This document shows positions 26,852 through 35,576 of a stretch of DNA of 64,000 nucleotides, one piece after another. The DNA comes from GWE2-40-63 sp050251815. GTDB taxonomy: Bacteria; Bacteroidota; Bacteroidia; Bacteroidales; SZUA-534. The notes below the pieces were generated by a model. The model had not been told where the DNA came from, made no database searches, and saw nothing but the letters and a program-made list of their open reading frames with translations. The stretch is from the NCBI GenBank assembly GCA_050251815.1, contig JBFWMB010000004.1, forward strand, positions 35,685 through 99,684. Direction: 5' to 3'. Each line of letters opens with the position of its first letter. Positions within the stretch are counted from its first letter, which is position 1. A program made the translations under genes and the position numbers.

Positions 26852-27766
26852 TTACAACCAGCGATCTTCCAGAATGTCTCCTTTTGAACTGACCGTGATA
26901 AGTTTTATGGGAACTTTTCGGGTGGTTTGTTGCATGGCAATCTGAACCAACTGTATAAGTCCGCCACAACAGGGAACCTCCATTTTCATTAAAGTAATGG
27001 TGTTAATATTTGCTTGGTCGATAAGATGTGCCAGCTTTTGAACATACACCTCTTTGTTGCTGTCGAGTTTGGGACAGGCAATCGCCAGTTTTTTCCCTTT
27101 CAGGTATTTGCTATGGAAATTACCCAGTGCAAATGCTACACAATCAGCGGCAAAAAGCAAATCGGCATCCTGAAAGAAAGGTGCATTGGGATTTACAAGA
27201 TGCAATTGCACCGGCCAATGGCTTAATTGAGAGGGTGATTCGGATTTTTCAGCAACCAGCGGTTCGGGAATAAACGAAGCGGAAGCTGAACCACTGCAAC
27301 CACAACCGGCAGCAGCTTCGCTCTTGTTTACAACCAGGTTATGCAAATACGGATTGGTTTGCGGTTCATTCTTTTTTCCATGTTGTTGAACCTCGTGCAA
27401 CAATTCATCGACATTAAACGGAATGCTTGCTGCATGGGTTTTTAAATAATCAAAAGCCTGGTGGATGTAGGTTTTTTCGTTGTAATCTTTTAAGTGTTTT
27501 AAGTGAGCCAGTACCGTGTTTCTTCCGGCTTTAAGCATTTCTTTAATTGTTAAAACCTCATCGTAGGCTTCCGCTTCACGCTCCTCAATAGTTATGGCTC
27601 CTTCGGGACAATGCCCGATGCAGGCTCCCAGTCCGTCGCACATAAGTTCGCTTACCAGTGTAGCTTTCCCGTCAATCATCTGCAAAGCACCTTCGTGGCA
27701 ATTGGGAATACAAATACCACATCCGTTGCATAAATCCCTGTCAATTTTTACTATTTCGCGTTTCAT
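26852..27766 (-). CDS. 4Fe-4S ferredoxin-domain protein with cysteine-rich C-terminal domain
   Basis: The 304-residue cytoplasmic protein has an N-terminal ferredoxin domain (~1-65). The first cluster motif is C13-x2-C16-x2-C19-x3-C23. The second is C43-x5-C49-x3-C53 and lacks one expected cysteine. A helical middle (~70-150), an 'AAGCGCSGSA' loop and a C-terminal domain with 'IACPKLDSNKEVYVQKLAHLI' and 'MEVPCCGGLIQL' follow. Such proteins are commonly encoded beside Crp/Fnr regulators in anaerobes and are presumed redox or nitrosative-stress factors. Exact activity unknown. The gene is divergent from a Crp/Fnr gene with a palindromic operator candidate between them. Confidence 0.8.
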   Translation of the reverse strand: MKREIVKIDRDLCNGCGICIPNCHEGALQMIDGKATLVSELMCDGLGACIGHCPEGAITIEEREAEAYDEVLTIKEMLKAGRNTVLAHLKHLKDYNEKTYIHQAFDYLKTHAASIPFNVDELLHEVQQHGKKNEPQTNPYLHNLVVNKSEAAAGCGCSGSASASFIPEPLVAEKSESPSQLSHWPVQLHLVNPNAPFFQDADLLFAADCVAFALGNFHSKYLKGKKLAIACPKLDSNKEVYVQKLAHLIDQANINTITLMKMEVPCCGGLIQLVQIAMQQTTRKVPIKLITVSSKGDILEDRWL

Positions 27767-27799
27767 ATCTTAAAATTTTACTTGTTCAATTTCATGCGG

Positions 27800-27807
27800 C
27801 AAATTTC
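27800..27807 (-). promoter_or_regulatory. Weak -7 element of the ferredoxin-like gene
   Basis: On the minus strand GAAATTTG, one base from TAnnTTTG, about 34 bp before the ATG. A poor -7 would fit a promoter that needs an activator. Confidence 0.35.
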
Positions 27808-27828
27808 AGACTTTTTGGTATTTTATTT

Positions 27829-27844
27829 TGTATCATTTGTTACA
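27829..27844. promoter_or_regulatory. Crp/Fnr-type operator candidate
   Basis: TGTATCATTTGTTACA is symmetric in the form TGTAnCAnnTGnTACA (all paired positions complementary). It lies between the divergent ferredoxin-like gene and the Crp/Fnr gene. Its centre is about 40 bp upstream of the start predicted from the weak -7 element, the usual position for class II activation. Confidence 0.5.
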
Positions 27845-27924
27845 TTAACACCTGTTTTTTATATTTTTACCACCAATTATAGAAATACATTTAATATTAA
27901 AAACACAAACCAGCATAATCACCA

Positions 27925-28590
27925 ATGTATCAGCGCTTAGCAAATAGTCCAATCTTTAAAGGTATTGCACCAGACCAAATTGAACAGCTTTTAAGTAAAG
28001 TCCCTTTTCAGATAAAACAAATTGAAGCCAATAAGATTTTTGCTCACCGATTCGACGAAGTGAAAAGTCTTTCGATTATTATTGAAGGAAGTGTACGGGG
28101 CGAGATGCTCGACTTTTCAGGAAAGGTGCTAAAAGTAGAAGATATTTATGCTCCACGCCCCATAGCTTCGGCATTTATGTTTGGTCAAAACAATCGTTAT
28201 CCGGTCGATGTAATCAGCAATGAGGAATCCTCGTTGTTAATCATTCCTAAGGATTCCGTTTTGCGGCTATTTCAATTAAACAAAGATTTCTTAAGCAATT
28301 ATTTAACTGCCATTTCGAATCGGGCACAATTCCTGAGCGAGCGCATTTGGTTTCTTTCATTCAAAACCATTAAAGGAAAGTTGGCACAATACATTCTCAG
28401 CTTGGCAACCCCCGATAAAAATCAGGTTAAGCTTCCCTTATCACAAAAAGAATTGGCCGAATTCTTTGGAGTAACCCGCCCATCACTTGCAAGAGCACTT
28501 GGTGAACTGGAACGAGAAAAAATGATTGTTGTTAATCGCAGGGAAATTCAAATAATTAACCGAAATTTATTGATTCATTTGCTCAACTAA
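27925..28590 (+). CDS. Crp/Fnr-family transcription regulator
   Basis: The 221-residue protein has an N-terminal cyclic-nucleotide-binding-like beta-roll (~10-125, 'SLSIIIEGSVRGEMLDFSGKVLKVEDI') and a C-terminal winged helix (~150-215, with the recognition region 'LSQKELAEFFGVTRPSLARALGELEREKMI'). No Fnr-type cysteine cluster is present at the N-terminus, so it does not sense oxygen through an FeS cluster of its own. It probably controls the divergent ferredoxin-like gene, and possibly the CDF transporter 16 bp downstream. Confidence 0.9.
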   Translation: MYQRLANSPIFKGIAPDQIEQLLSKVPFQIKQIEANKIFAHRFDEVKSLSIIIEGSVRGEMLDFSGKVLKVEDIYAPRPIASAFMFGQNNRYPVDVISNEESSLLIIPKDSVLRLFQLNKDFLSNYLTAISNRAQFLSERIWFLSFKTIKGKLAQYILSLATPDKNQVKLPLSQKELAEFFGVTRPSLARALGELEREKMIVVNRREIQIINRNLLIHLLN

Positions 28591-28606
28591 CCATAAATTC
28601 CAGAAA

Positions 28607-29494
28607 ATGAAGAAAAACTATTCCTTTATTGAGGGTTGGATATCGATTATTGGTAATGTAATTCTTTTTGTTTTAAAATATTGGGCGGGAATTGTTACCG
28701 GTTCCATTGCTCTAATTGCTGATGCCTGGCATACTTTAACCGATTCGGTAAGTTCCATGGTTGTTATTATAAGCGCTTACATAAGCAAAAAACCAGCCGA
28801 TAAAGATCACCCGTTTGGACATGGAAGGGCTGATTTGGTCAGTTCCATAATTATTGGGATGCTATTAATAATGATAGGCTTCGAGTTTATTTTAAAATCG
28901 ATAGAACAACTAAAATCGGGAACTGCGGTACATTTCGGGACCTTAGCTCTTGTTGTCACCCTAATTTCAATTCTGATAAAAGAAGGAATGGCGCAATATG
29001 CTTTTTGGGCCGCCCGAAAAACCAATTCACCCATTTTAAAAGCCGACGGTTGGCACCACCGTACCGATGCCCTTTCATCAGTTGTGGTACTTATAGGAAT
29101 TATTCTGGGCCGCTTTTATTGGTGGATTGACGGGTTACTGGGAATTATTGTGGCACTCTTAATTTTTTATGCAGCTTACCAAATCCTGAAAGAATCGATC
29201 GATCGGCTAATGGGAGAAATTCCAGACGATAAATTGATTCTTCAAATCAATAAAATTACCCGCGACCTGCATATGGATGTTTGCCCGCATCATTTTCACA
29301 TGCATAAATACGGCGACCATATTGAGATGACCTTTCATATTTTATTGCCGCCTCACATTACGCTTGAAGAAGCTCACAGAAACGCCAACACCATTGAGGA
29401 AACCATTCGTGAGCACATGAACATTGAAGCAACCATTCATATGGAGCCGAACAATAAACCGGATTTGATAAAACATCTCAGGGAAAAACAATAA
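28607..29494 (+). CDS. Cation diffusion facilitator metal transporter
   Basis: This 295-residue CDF antiporter has six predicted membrane helices (~12-200) and a cytoplasmic C-terminal metal-binding domain (~205-295, His-rich 'CPHHFHMHKYGDHIEM'). The transport site uses H42 and D46 in 'ADAWHTLTD' and a second HxxxD in 'DGWHHRTD'. The HxxxD pattern at the first position is typical of Zn-preferring members rather than the DxxxD of FieF. It exports Zn2+ or a similar divalent ion from the cytoplasm. It is co-transcribed with the Crp/Fnr gene. Confidence 0.92.
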   Translation: MKKNYSFIEGWISIIGNVILFVLKYWAGIVTGSIALIADAWHTLTDSVSSMVVIISAYISKKPADKDHPFGHGRADLVSSIIIGMLLIMIGFEFILKSIEQLKSGTAVHFGTLALVVTLISILIKEGMAQYAFWAARKTNSPILKADGWHHRTDALSSVVVLIGIILGRFYWWIDGLLGIIVALLIFYAAYQILKESIDRLMGEIPDDKLILQINKITRDLHMDVCPHHFHMHKYGDHIEMTFHILLPPHITLEEAHRNANTIEETIREHMNIEATIHMEPNNKPDLIKHLREKQ

Positions 29495-29802
29495 AAAAGC
29501 CATTTCAACCGAAGTTGAAACAGCTATAAAAACAGGCAATTATTCTTAATTACTACTCGAATACAATGGCTATCTTCCTACAATCAGAAACGACGATACA
29601 AAGGAAATAATGGCTATTAAAATAAAAATTATCATAATCAAGATTTTAAAAGTACCTCTTAGACAAATAAATCTTAAAAAGGTTACAACTTCAAACAACT
29701 TTTTTATTTATTGCTCCATCAGTTAAGTTTGTAATCGATACATAAAAAAACTGTACCTTTTGCAAACAAAATTGCAGATTTTCAAAGTTAACTGTTTTTA
29801 CG
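29495..29802. other. 308-bp gap holding a hairpin and the DUF5686 promoter
   Basis: An extended hairpin at 29498-29525 (AGC, TTTCAAC, CGAA loop, GTTGAAA, GCT) may end the CDF transcript, but no T-run follows it on the plus strand. The rest is AT-rich with no ORF of note until the promoter at 29729. Confidence 0.5.
29729..29762 (+). promoter_or_regulatory. Probable promoter of the DUF5686 gene
   Basis: TTG at 29729-29731, 22 bp, then TACCTTTTG at 29754-29762, which is the -7 element with one extra base. The ATG follows at 29803. Confidence 0.4.
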
Positions 29803-32397
29803 ATGGCTTTTAAAATATTCTTTCTTTTTTTATTTCTGATTCCTTTACACGCTTACTTACAGGAGATTACAGGAACAATTAACAACGAGGCCGGAGATCC
29901 AATTACTTACGCTACCATTTATGTTGATGAGCTACAAACAGGCACCAGTGCTAATCATCTGGGGAAATTTACCATTAAAGTTGCTCCCGGAACCTACCAT
30001 GTTAACTTCCGGTCGATGGGATATTCCCCAATTAGTAAAGAAATTGAGATTACAACAACTTCCGTTGAATTGCACATTGTTTTACCTATGCAATCGTACA
30101 TTCTGGCCGGAGTTACCGTTCGGGCCGATGCAGAAGATCCGGCTTATTCCATTATGCGAAAAGCCATTGCCCGTGCTCCGGGATTTATGAAACAGGCCGA
30201 ATCGTTTACTTCTGAGGTTTATATAAAAGGTTCTGCCGTGGCAACAAAAATTCCTAAAGTACTTCAAAAACGTATGGAGGTGAACGGAGAACAGCCCCAG
30301 GTTGGACAAACCTATGTGAATGAGTCGTTAAACCGAATGCGATTTAATGCTCCCGATAATTATGTGCAGGAAGTAATTTCTGTAAATAACTCATTCCCTA
30401 TGGCCGACGAAAACGTGCCGGTTATTGGATTAATATCAAACAGCATTTACGAATCCCAACCCGATTTTTATATTTCCCCCTTTGCTCCAAACGCATTTTC
30501 GCATTATAACTATAGCTATGAAGGATTATTGCAGGATGGCGCCTGGTTTATCGATAAAATTAAGGTTACTCCAAAACGTAAAAGCAGATTACTGATGGAA
30601 GGTTATCTTTATATTGTTGAAGATCTTTGGTGCTTGTATAGTTACGACATGGTTTTAAATCCACCCTATGCCGAATTAAACATAAAACAACATTACGGAC
30701 CGGTAAAAGGAAACAATTATTTTCCGGTAAACCTTTTTGTGGAAGCCAAAATGTCGTTTATGGGCATAAAAGCTGAGGCCACCTATACTACAACCATTAA
30801 ATACGATTCGGTAATTATTAATCCGGCCTTTAGCCACGATAAAATTAGTAAAGCAATTACCCAAACAAAGGAACCTGAGGAAAAAGAAGTTGTTCCCCAA
30901 AACCCCAAAGTACAGGAAATTGAGTCAAAGCTTGAAGAACTTTATACCCGCGACGAATTAAGTAATCGCGAAATGATTGAGATGCAAAAGCTAATGGCTA
31001 AAAAAGCCACACTGCTCGAAGAAGAAAAAAAAGAGAATCCGCTGGAACTCACATCGAATTATAAGCAAATTATAAATAAAGATGCCTTAAAGCGGGATTC
31101 TTTATACTGGGACTCCGTGCGTCCGGTCCCTGCTTCGCCCGAAGAAAAAATCAGCTATAAAAAACTTGAAGAAAAAAATGCTAAGGACGATTCAGCTTCA
31201 TGGGCCTCAAAAATCGCTAAACTGGCTTTAGTTGGAAATTACGAATGGGAACGCAGCAAAAAATTCCACTTGTATTATCCGGGGTTGTTAAACCTCCGAA
31301 ACTATCGCTTTAGCCCAGTCGATGGGTGGGCATTTAACCAATCGTTTAAAATTTACAGCAAACTCGACAGCACAAAGGCATTGCAAATTAAAGGAATGGC
31401 TGGCTATGCCTTTGCCCGGGAAAGCCTGTTCGGAAAAGGGCAGGTTACCCTTTGGTACAACCGGTTAAAGAACCGGGTTTTAGTTCTCGATGGCGGCTAC
31501 CTGGCCACTGATTTTAACAACAATACCGGTACCCCCGAATTTATGAGTTCGGTTTACAATCTTTTTCTAAAAGAAAACTACATAAAGTTTTACAACGATG
31601 CTTTTATTGAATTAACCCATGAAACAGAGCTAATACACGGAATGAAATGGCGAGTTAAAACCAAATATCAGCAAACGAGCGAGTTGCAAAACAATACCGA
31701 TTTTTCATTTTTATATCCCAACAAAACCTACAATCCCAATATTCCGATAAATAAAACCATCAATCTATCCAATCTTGATCGGTCGGAATTATTTCGTATT
31801 AGCAATACCATTAGTTATACCCCCAGGCAATATTTCGAAATCAGTAATGGCCGAAAACGTAATTTACATTCAAAATGGCCAACATTTGAAACTTCATACA
31901 ATTGGGCAATTCCATTAAATGCTGATTTCTCGGCGTATCATCAACTGGAATTTGGCCTGCAACAATCCATCGATTATTATTCCGTTTCGTCGATTTATTA
32001 TCGGGCAAATGCCGGTGTTTTCTTTAACAAAGACCAAATGCATTTTTCATCGTTTAAGCATTTTAAAACCGTAGCTGAATTTTTTACCACCCAGAACTTT
32101 AGGGATGGCTTTTTCTTGTTAAATAATTACGAGTACAGTACGTCAACACATTATCTTGAGACACAATTGCGTTACACTACTCAATTTTTTATTCTTAAAC
32201 GCTTGCCCATTATAAGCAATCAGTACTGGACCGAAAACCTTTACCTAAACACCCTATGGGTCGATAATCACAGCCCGTATTACGAGGCCGGGTATTCGCT
32301 CGGACAAATTATGTTTGCCGGTGAACTTGGGGTTTTTGTTGGATTTAAAGGAAGTGAATTCCATGGTGTTGGTATAAGAGGAACTTTTGCTTTTTAA
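29803..32397 (+). CDS. DUF5686 and carboxypeptidase-regulatory-like outer-membrane protein
   Basis: The 864-residue exported protein has a signal peptide (~3-20), a CarboxypepD_reg-like Ig domain (~21-100, 'ITGTINNEAGDPITYATIYVDELQTGTSANHLGKF') and then a long DUF5686 region ending as an outer-membrane barrel (C-terminus 'GIRGTFAF'). A charged coiled segment at ~350-425 ('EEKEVVPQNPKVQEIESKLEELY') interrupts the barrel part. The family is abundant in Bacteroidota and of unknown function; members resemble TonB-linked proteins without a plug. Monocistronic by spacing. Confidence 0.85.
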   Translation: MAFKIFFLFLFLIPLHAYLQEITGTINNEAGDPITYATIYVDELQTGTSANHLGKFTIKVAPGTYHVNFRSMGYSPISKEIEITTTSVELHIVLPMQSYILAGVTVRADAEDPAYSIMRKAIARAPGFMKQAESFTSEVYIKGSAVATKIPKVLQKRMEVNGEQPQVGQTYVNESLNRMRFNAPDNYVQEVISVNNSFPMADENVPVIGLISNSIYESQPDFYISPFAPNAFSHYNYSYEGLLQDGAWFIDKIKVTPKRKSRLLMEGYLYIVEDLWCLYSYDMVLNPPYAELNIKQHYGPVKGNNYFPVNLFVEAKMSFMGIKAEATYTTTIKYDSVIINPAFSHDKISKAITQTKEPEEKEVVPQNPKVQEIESKLEELYTRDELSNREMIEMQKLMAKKATLLEEEKKENPLELTSNYKQIINKDALKRDSLYWDSVRPVPASPEEKISYKKLEEKNAKDDSASWASKIAKLALVGNYEWERSKKFHLYYPGLLNLRNYRFSPVDGWAFNQSFKIYSKLDSTKALQIKGMAGYAFARESLFGKGQVTLWYNRLKNRVLVLDGGYLATDFNNNTGTPEFMSSVYNLFLKENYIKFYNDAFIELTHETELIHGMKWRVKTKYQQTSELQNNTDFSFLYPNKTYNPNIPINKTINLSNLDRSELFRISNTISYTPRQYFEISNGRKRNLHSKWPTFETSYNWAIPLNADFSAYHQLEFGLQQSIDYYSVSSIYYRANAGVFFNKDQMHFSSFKHFKTVAEFFTTQNFRDGFFLLNNYEYSTSTHYLETQLRYTTQFFILKRLPIISNQYWTENLYLNTLWVDNHSPYYEAGYSLGQIMFAGELGVFVGFKGSEFHGVGIRGTFAF

Positions 32398-32745
32398 AAA
32401 ACTTGCTTTACTAATGGGTCAAATTTATTCATCCTCTAAAAACGAACGTTTTGTCCAAATAATCAATTTTTGGTGGTTGTGTTTGTTTATCAAACCAATT
32501 CTTTTCTTTATTTATTTTGGTTTTATGTAAGAAAACTCATACAAAATCATGATACCTTAGGATTAAAAAAAATTATTCTTAAAAAAAACCAGCCCAAATA
32601 GCCACTAAACCGTTACTTATAGTGCTATTCAATCACCCCAATTAATTATTTCTTGATAAAAAATATTGTGAGTTTTTGGATTTTTATATCTTTTTTTATT
32701 ATTTGTAAGTATTTTACAAACAGAAAGTAACAAAAACAACCCATT
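32398..32745. other. 348-bp AT-rich intergenic region
   Basis: No ORF or RNA gene seen. A weak AAACCAA/TTGGTTT inverted repeat at ~32491-32524 might end the DUF5686 transcript. The right end carries the promoter described at 32676. Confidence 0.4.
32676..32705 (+). promoter_or_regulatory. Possible promoter of the COG3014-like gene
   Basis: TTG at 32676-32678, 18 bp, then TATTATTTG at 32697-32705, a -7 element with one extra base. The ATG is at 32746. Confidence 0.35.
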
Positions 32746-35004
32746 ATGAGAAAGAAATTACTGTACCTGCTTATGCTGGCACCTATGGCTATTTATGCCC
32801 AATCGGGTCTTAATCTGGATGGTTTTTATACCTCGTTTAACAAATACCAGTACCAGAACTGCATTGATTATATGAATGCTTTTATTGAACACCGCGAAGG
32901 AAAAGACCGCTTGATTTGGTTGCTAAACAATGGCGTAGTTAATTCCTACGCTGGTAATTATGAATTAAGCAATGAATATTTTACCCAGGCTCAACACTAT
33001 TTCGATGAGATTAAGCTTAATATGGGAAACGAAGCCCTGGCCTATATGCTGAATCCAACCAAACGCGAATACCGGGGCGAAGATGCTGAATTACTGATGA
33101 CCCACTATTACAAAGTTTTTAATTATTTATACCTGAATGATAAAGCTAAGGCGCTTACTGAACTCGATAAAATGGATTCTATTCTTAACAGTTTGCTGGA
33201 AGAAGGAATGGATAAAGACAAAGGGCTGAATAAGATTGCCCTAATTTACCTGCTAAAAGGATTAATTTACGATACAGAAGCCGATTACCAAAACGCTTTC
33301 AGCAATTATTACCAGGCATACGATTGCTATTCCTACAATTATAAAAGTATAATTGACCTACCCTCACCCTTGAAAAAAGATCTGATTCGAACAGCCTTTT
33401 TGACAAACGCAACCAACGAATTGGATAAATTTGAATCGGAATTTGGGATTACTTACGAACAGATCGAAGAAGCCGGAAATATTATTGCTTTTTGGAACAA
33501 CGGTCTTGGTCCGGTAAAAAAAGAACTTACCTTAAACTTTAGCATGAGTACCCAGGGAGGAGGAATTCGTTTTGTAAATCACAGTACCGGCGAAAGTTTT
33601 CCGCTTGCGGCTACTGCAGTTGCCGGAGCAGCTTCTCTATTAAGTAAAGGGGGTAGTGTAAAAATGGCATATCCGCAATATTACAAACGGAGTGAGTTTT
33701 TTGATCGTGGAACCATTGTTGTGGATAATAACACTTACCCATTAACTCATTGTGAGGATGTTAACACACTTGCCATTAAATCGTTACAGGCTAGAAAAAA
33801 CAAAGAAATGGCAGAAATGCTGACCCGCTTTGCCGTAAAACAAGCGGGTAAAGCCGGTGCTAAAAAACTACTGGGCAAAGGATTGGAACAAGTTGGTCTA
33901 AGTTCTTTAAAAGGCCTAGCAGATAAAGGACTCGATGCTGCTGCAAAAGCAACAGAAAAAGCCGATTTAAGGCACTGGGGAACCTTACCCAATAGCATCT
34001 ATTATACCCGATTTAAATTATCACCCGGAATAAACAACATAACTTTTCAGGCCTCTGTTCAGGGGAACCAAACCAGGGAATTGATTCAGCAGGTAAATGT
34101 TGAAGCAGGAAACAGCCAATTTATTTGGTTTAACACGCACGAACACCATCAGCCAACAGCACTGCCATCGAACCTAGTGGCATCAGCAAATCCAAATCAA
34201 AATTTACAGAATCCGGGCTATGCTCTTGCCCAGGCATCAAACTCAAACCCTTATCAAGTTAACGCAACACCTGCAAGCCCAACCACTGAACCTTTTCATA
34301 ACGATTTAAGCCAACCGCTACCCGAACTCACTACACGTGAATACTTAAATCATTTAAAACATAAAGAAATTTATTATTCCCAGGTTATCGGAAATGCTCC
34401 AAAAGAGTTAAAACACGGGTTTAGAATGGGAGGCAAAGAGCTTTTAACTGCCAATTATTACATTGATGAAAAGCAAATTACTCCCATTGACGATAAGGTT
34501 TATCTTGACATTAAATTCAACACTAAAGTCCGAAAAAAGATAATCGCTATTCAGGATTTATCATCACACATTCAGGAGCTTATTCGTACCGACCTGCGTG
34601 CAAGTTTGTATCCGAATTTAACAAATAACATCAACGAAGCCGATTATAGATTACTTATTGAAATAAACGACGTGGTTGCCCGCAACAATCATTTTATTAT
34701 GTATCTCTATGGTGTCATTCCGGCTTACACCGGCTTGCCTACCGGTTTTCCCAAATACAGTATACAATACAATGCACGTTTGTACAATACAAATAACCAG
34801 CTTTTGGGCTCAAGCCAAACCAACGATTCAAAACAATCGGTGATGTTTGGTTTGTATCGGTTCTCAAAACAGATTGGTCGTGCCCGCAATAAGAATAATC
34901 CGCTTAAAACTAACCCCATGGAAGAAGTTATGCGAAACACAATGGGACAAATTAAACAGGACATCTACCGCGGTCATATGGAAAACAAAATGGCCGATAA
35001 TTAG
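32746..35004 (+). CDS. Secreted COG3014-like repeat protein with an extra C-terminal domain
   Basis: The 752-residue protein has a signal peptide (1-18). Residues ~20-270 are TPR-like helices ('GNYELSNEYFTQAQHYFD', 'ALIYLLKGLIYDTEADYQNAFSNYYQAYDCY'). At ~270-470 come a Gly/Ala/Lys-rich segment and the 'DLRHWGTLPNSIYYTRFKLSPGINNI' stretch that resembles COG3014 lipoproteins of Gammaproteobacteria. A low-complexity Asn/Pro/Gln linker (~480-530) follows. The last domain (~535-752, 'TNNINEADYRLLIEINDVVARNNHF') resembles small envelope lipoproteins. COG3014 proteins have no assigned function that I can cite. The match is by eye. A small Cys-rich lipoprotein gene follows. Confidence 0.65.
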   Translation: MRKKLLYLLMLAPMAIYAQSGLNLDGFYTSFNKYQYQNCIDYMNAFIEHREGKDRLIWLLNNGVVNSYAGNYELSNEYFTQAQHYFDEIKLNMGNEALAYMLNPTKREYRGEDAELLMTHYYKVFNYLYLNDKAKALTELDKMDSILNSLLEEGMDKDKGLNKIALIYLLKGLIYDTEADYQNAFSNYYQAYDCYSYNYKSIIDLPSPLKKDLIRTAFLTNATNELDKFESEFGITYEQIEEAGNIIAFWNNGLGPVKKELTLNFSMSTQGGGIRFVNHSTGESFPLAATAVAGAASLLSKGGSVKMAYPQYYKRSEFFDRGTIVVDNNTYPLTHCEDVNTLAIKSLQARKNKEMAEMLTRFAVKQAGKAGAKKLLGKGLEQVGLSSLKGLADKGLDAAAKATEKADLRHWGTLPNSIYYTRFKLSPGINNITFQASVQGNQTRELIQQVNVEAGNSQFIWFNTHEHHQPTALPSNLVASANPNQNLQNPGYALAQASNSNPYQVNATPASPTTEPFHNDLSQPLPELTTREYLNHLKHKEIYYSQVIGNAPKELKHGFRMGGKELLTANYYIDEKQITPIDDKVYLDIKFNTKVRKKIIAIQDLSSHIQELIRTDLRASLYPNLTNNINEADYRLLIEINDVVARNNHFIMYLYGVIPAYTGLPTGFPKYSIQYNARLYNTNNQLLGSSQTNDSKQSVMFGLYRFSKQIGRARNKNNPLKTNPMEEVMRNTMGQIKQDIYRGHMENKMADN

Positions 35005-35092
35005 CTCAACCCTTGCTAAAAAAAATGAAAAATGCATTTACTAAGCAAAAAATATGCTTACCTTTATTTTTAACCAATTAAAAACTAAACAA

Positions 35093-35413
35093 ATGAGAAC
35101 AATCATGAAAAAATGGCTACTGCCTGCGCTTTTTACAGGAACTTTGGTTTTTGCAGCTTACGCATGTAGCCTCGACGATGTATGCGAGGAGTCAACCGGA
35201 GTCTGTGGTACATTTACAGCATGTTGCGATAGTGATGGCGCAAATTGCTGGTACGTTTATGACGGCCAAACTTTTGATTGTAATGGTTCTGACTGCGCTG
35301 ATGCGGCAACTGAATTGGCTGAAGTTATGTGCGCCGACAATCTTAAAAGCTATGAAGAATTTAATGCAGTGCGTCAACAACTGCTCGATGCCGTTGACTG
35401 TGGCTGCAAGTAA
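35093..35413 (+). CDS. Small cysteine-rich secreted lipoprotein
   Basis: The 106-residue protein starts at ATG 35093 (35105 is also possible). A signal sequence ends in AAYAC, a loose lipobox. The mature ~80 residues hold 11 cysteines including the lipidated one, many spaced as pairs ('ACC', 'DCGC'), with an acidic, Asp-rich composition and pI expected to be low. I know of no family. Cysteine content this high in an exported small protein suggests disulfides or metal binding. It follows the COG3014-like gene by 88 bp and is closed by a strong terminator. Confidence 0.75.
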   Translation: MRTIMKKWLLPALFTGTLVFAAYACSLDDVCEESTGVCGTFTACCDSDGANCWYVYDGQTFDCNGSDCADAATELAEVMCADNLKSYEEFNAVRQQLLDAVDCGCK

Positions 35414-35432
35414 AAACAATAACTAACGTTGC

Positions 35433-35464
35433 AAAAAGCCGGCCCTTATAAAGCCGGCTTTTTT
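35433..35464 (+). terminator. Intrinsic terminator after the Cys-rich lipoprotein gene
   Basis: AAAAAGCCGGC (35433-35443) pairs with GCCGGCTTTTT (35453-35463), 9-nt loop, with a six-T run at 35459-35464. Confidence 0.85.
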
Positions 35465-35576
35465 AGGTTTTTTGTATCGTTCGTTTAATAAATACCCTAA
35501 CCTGCTTTTCATGAATTAGCTTATTGCTATCGGTTTTTGTGCTGACTTTCAACCTAAAGTCAAGCAATCAGGGGCC

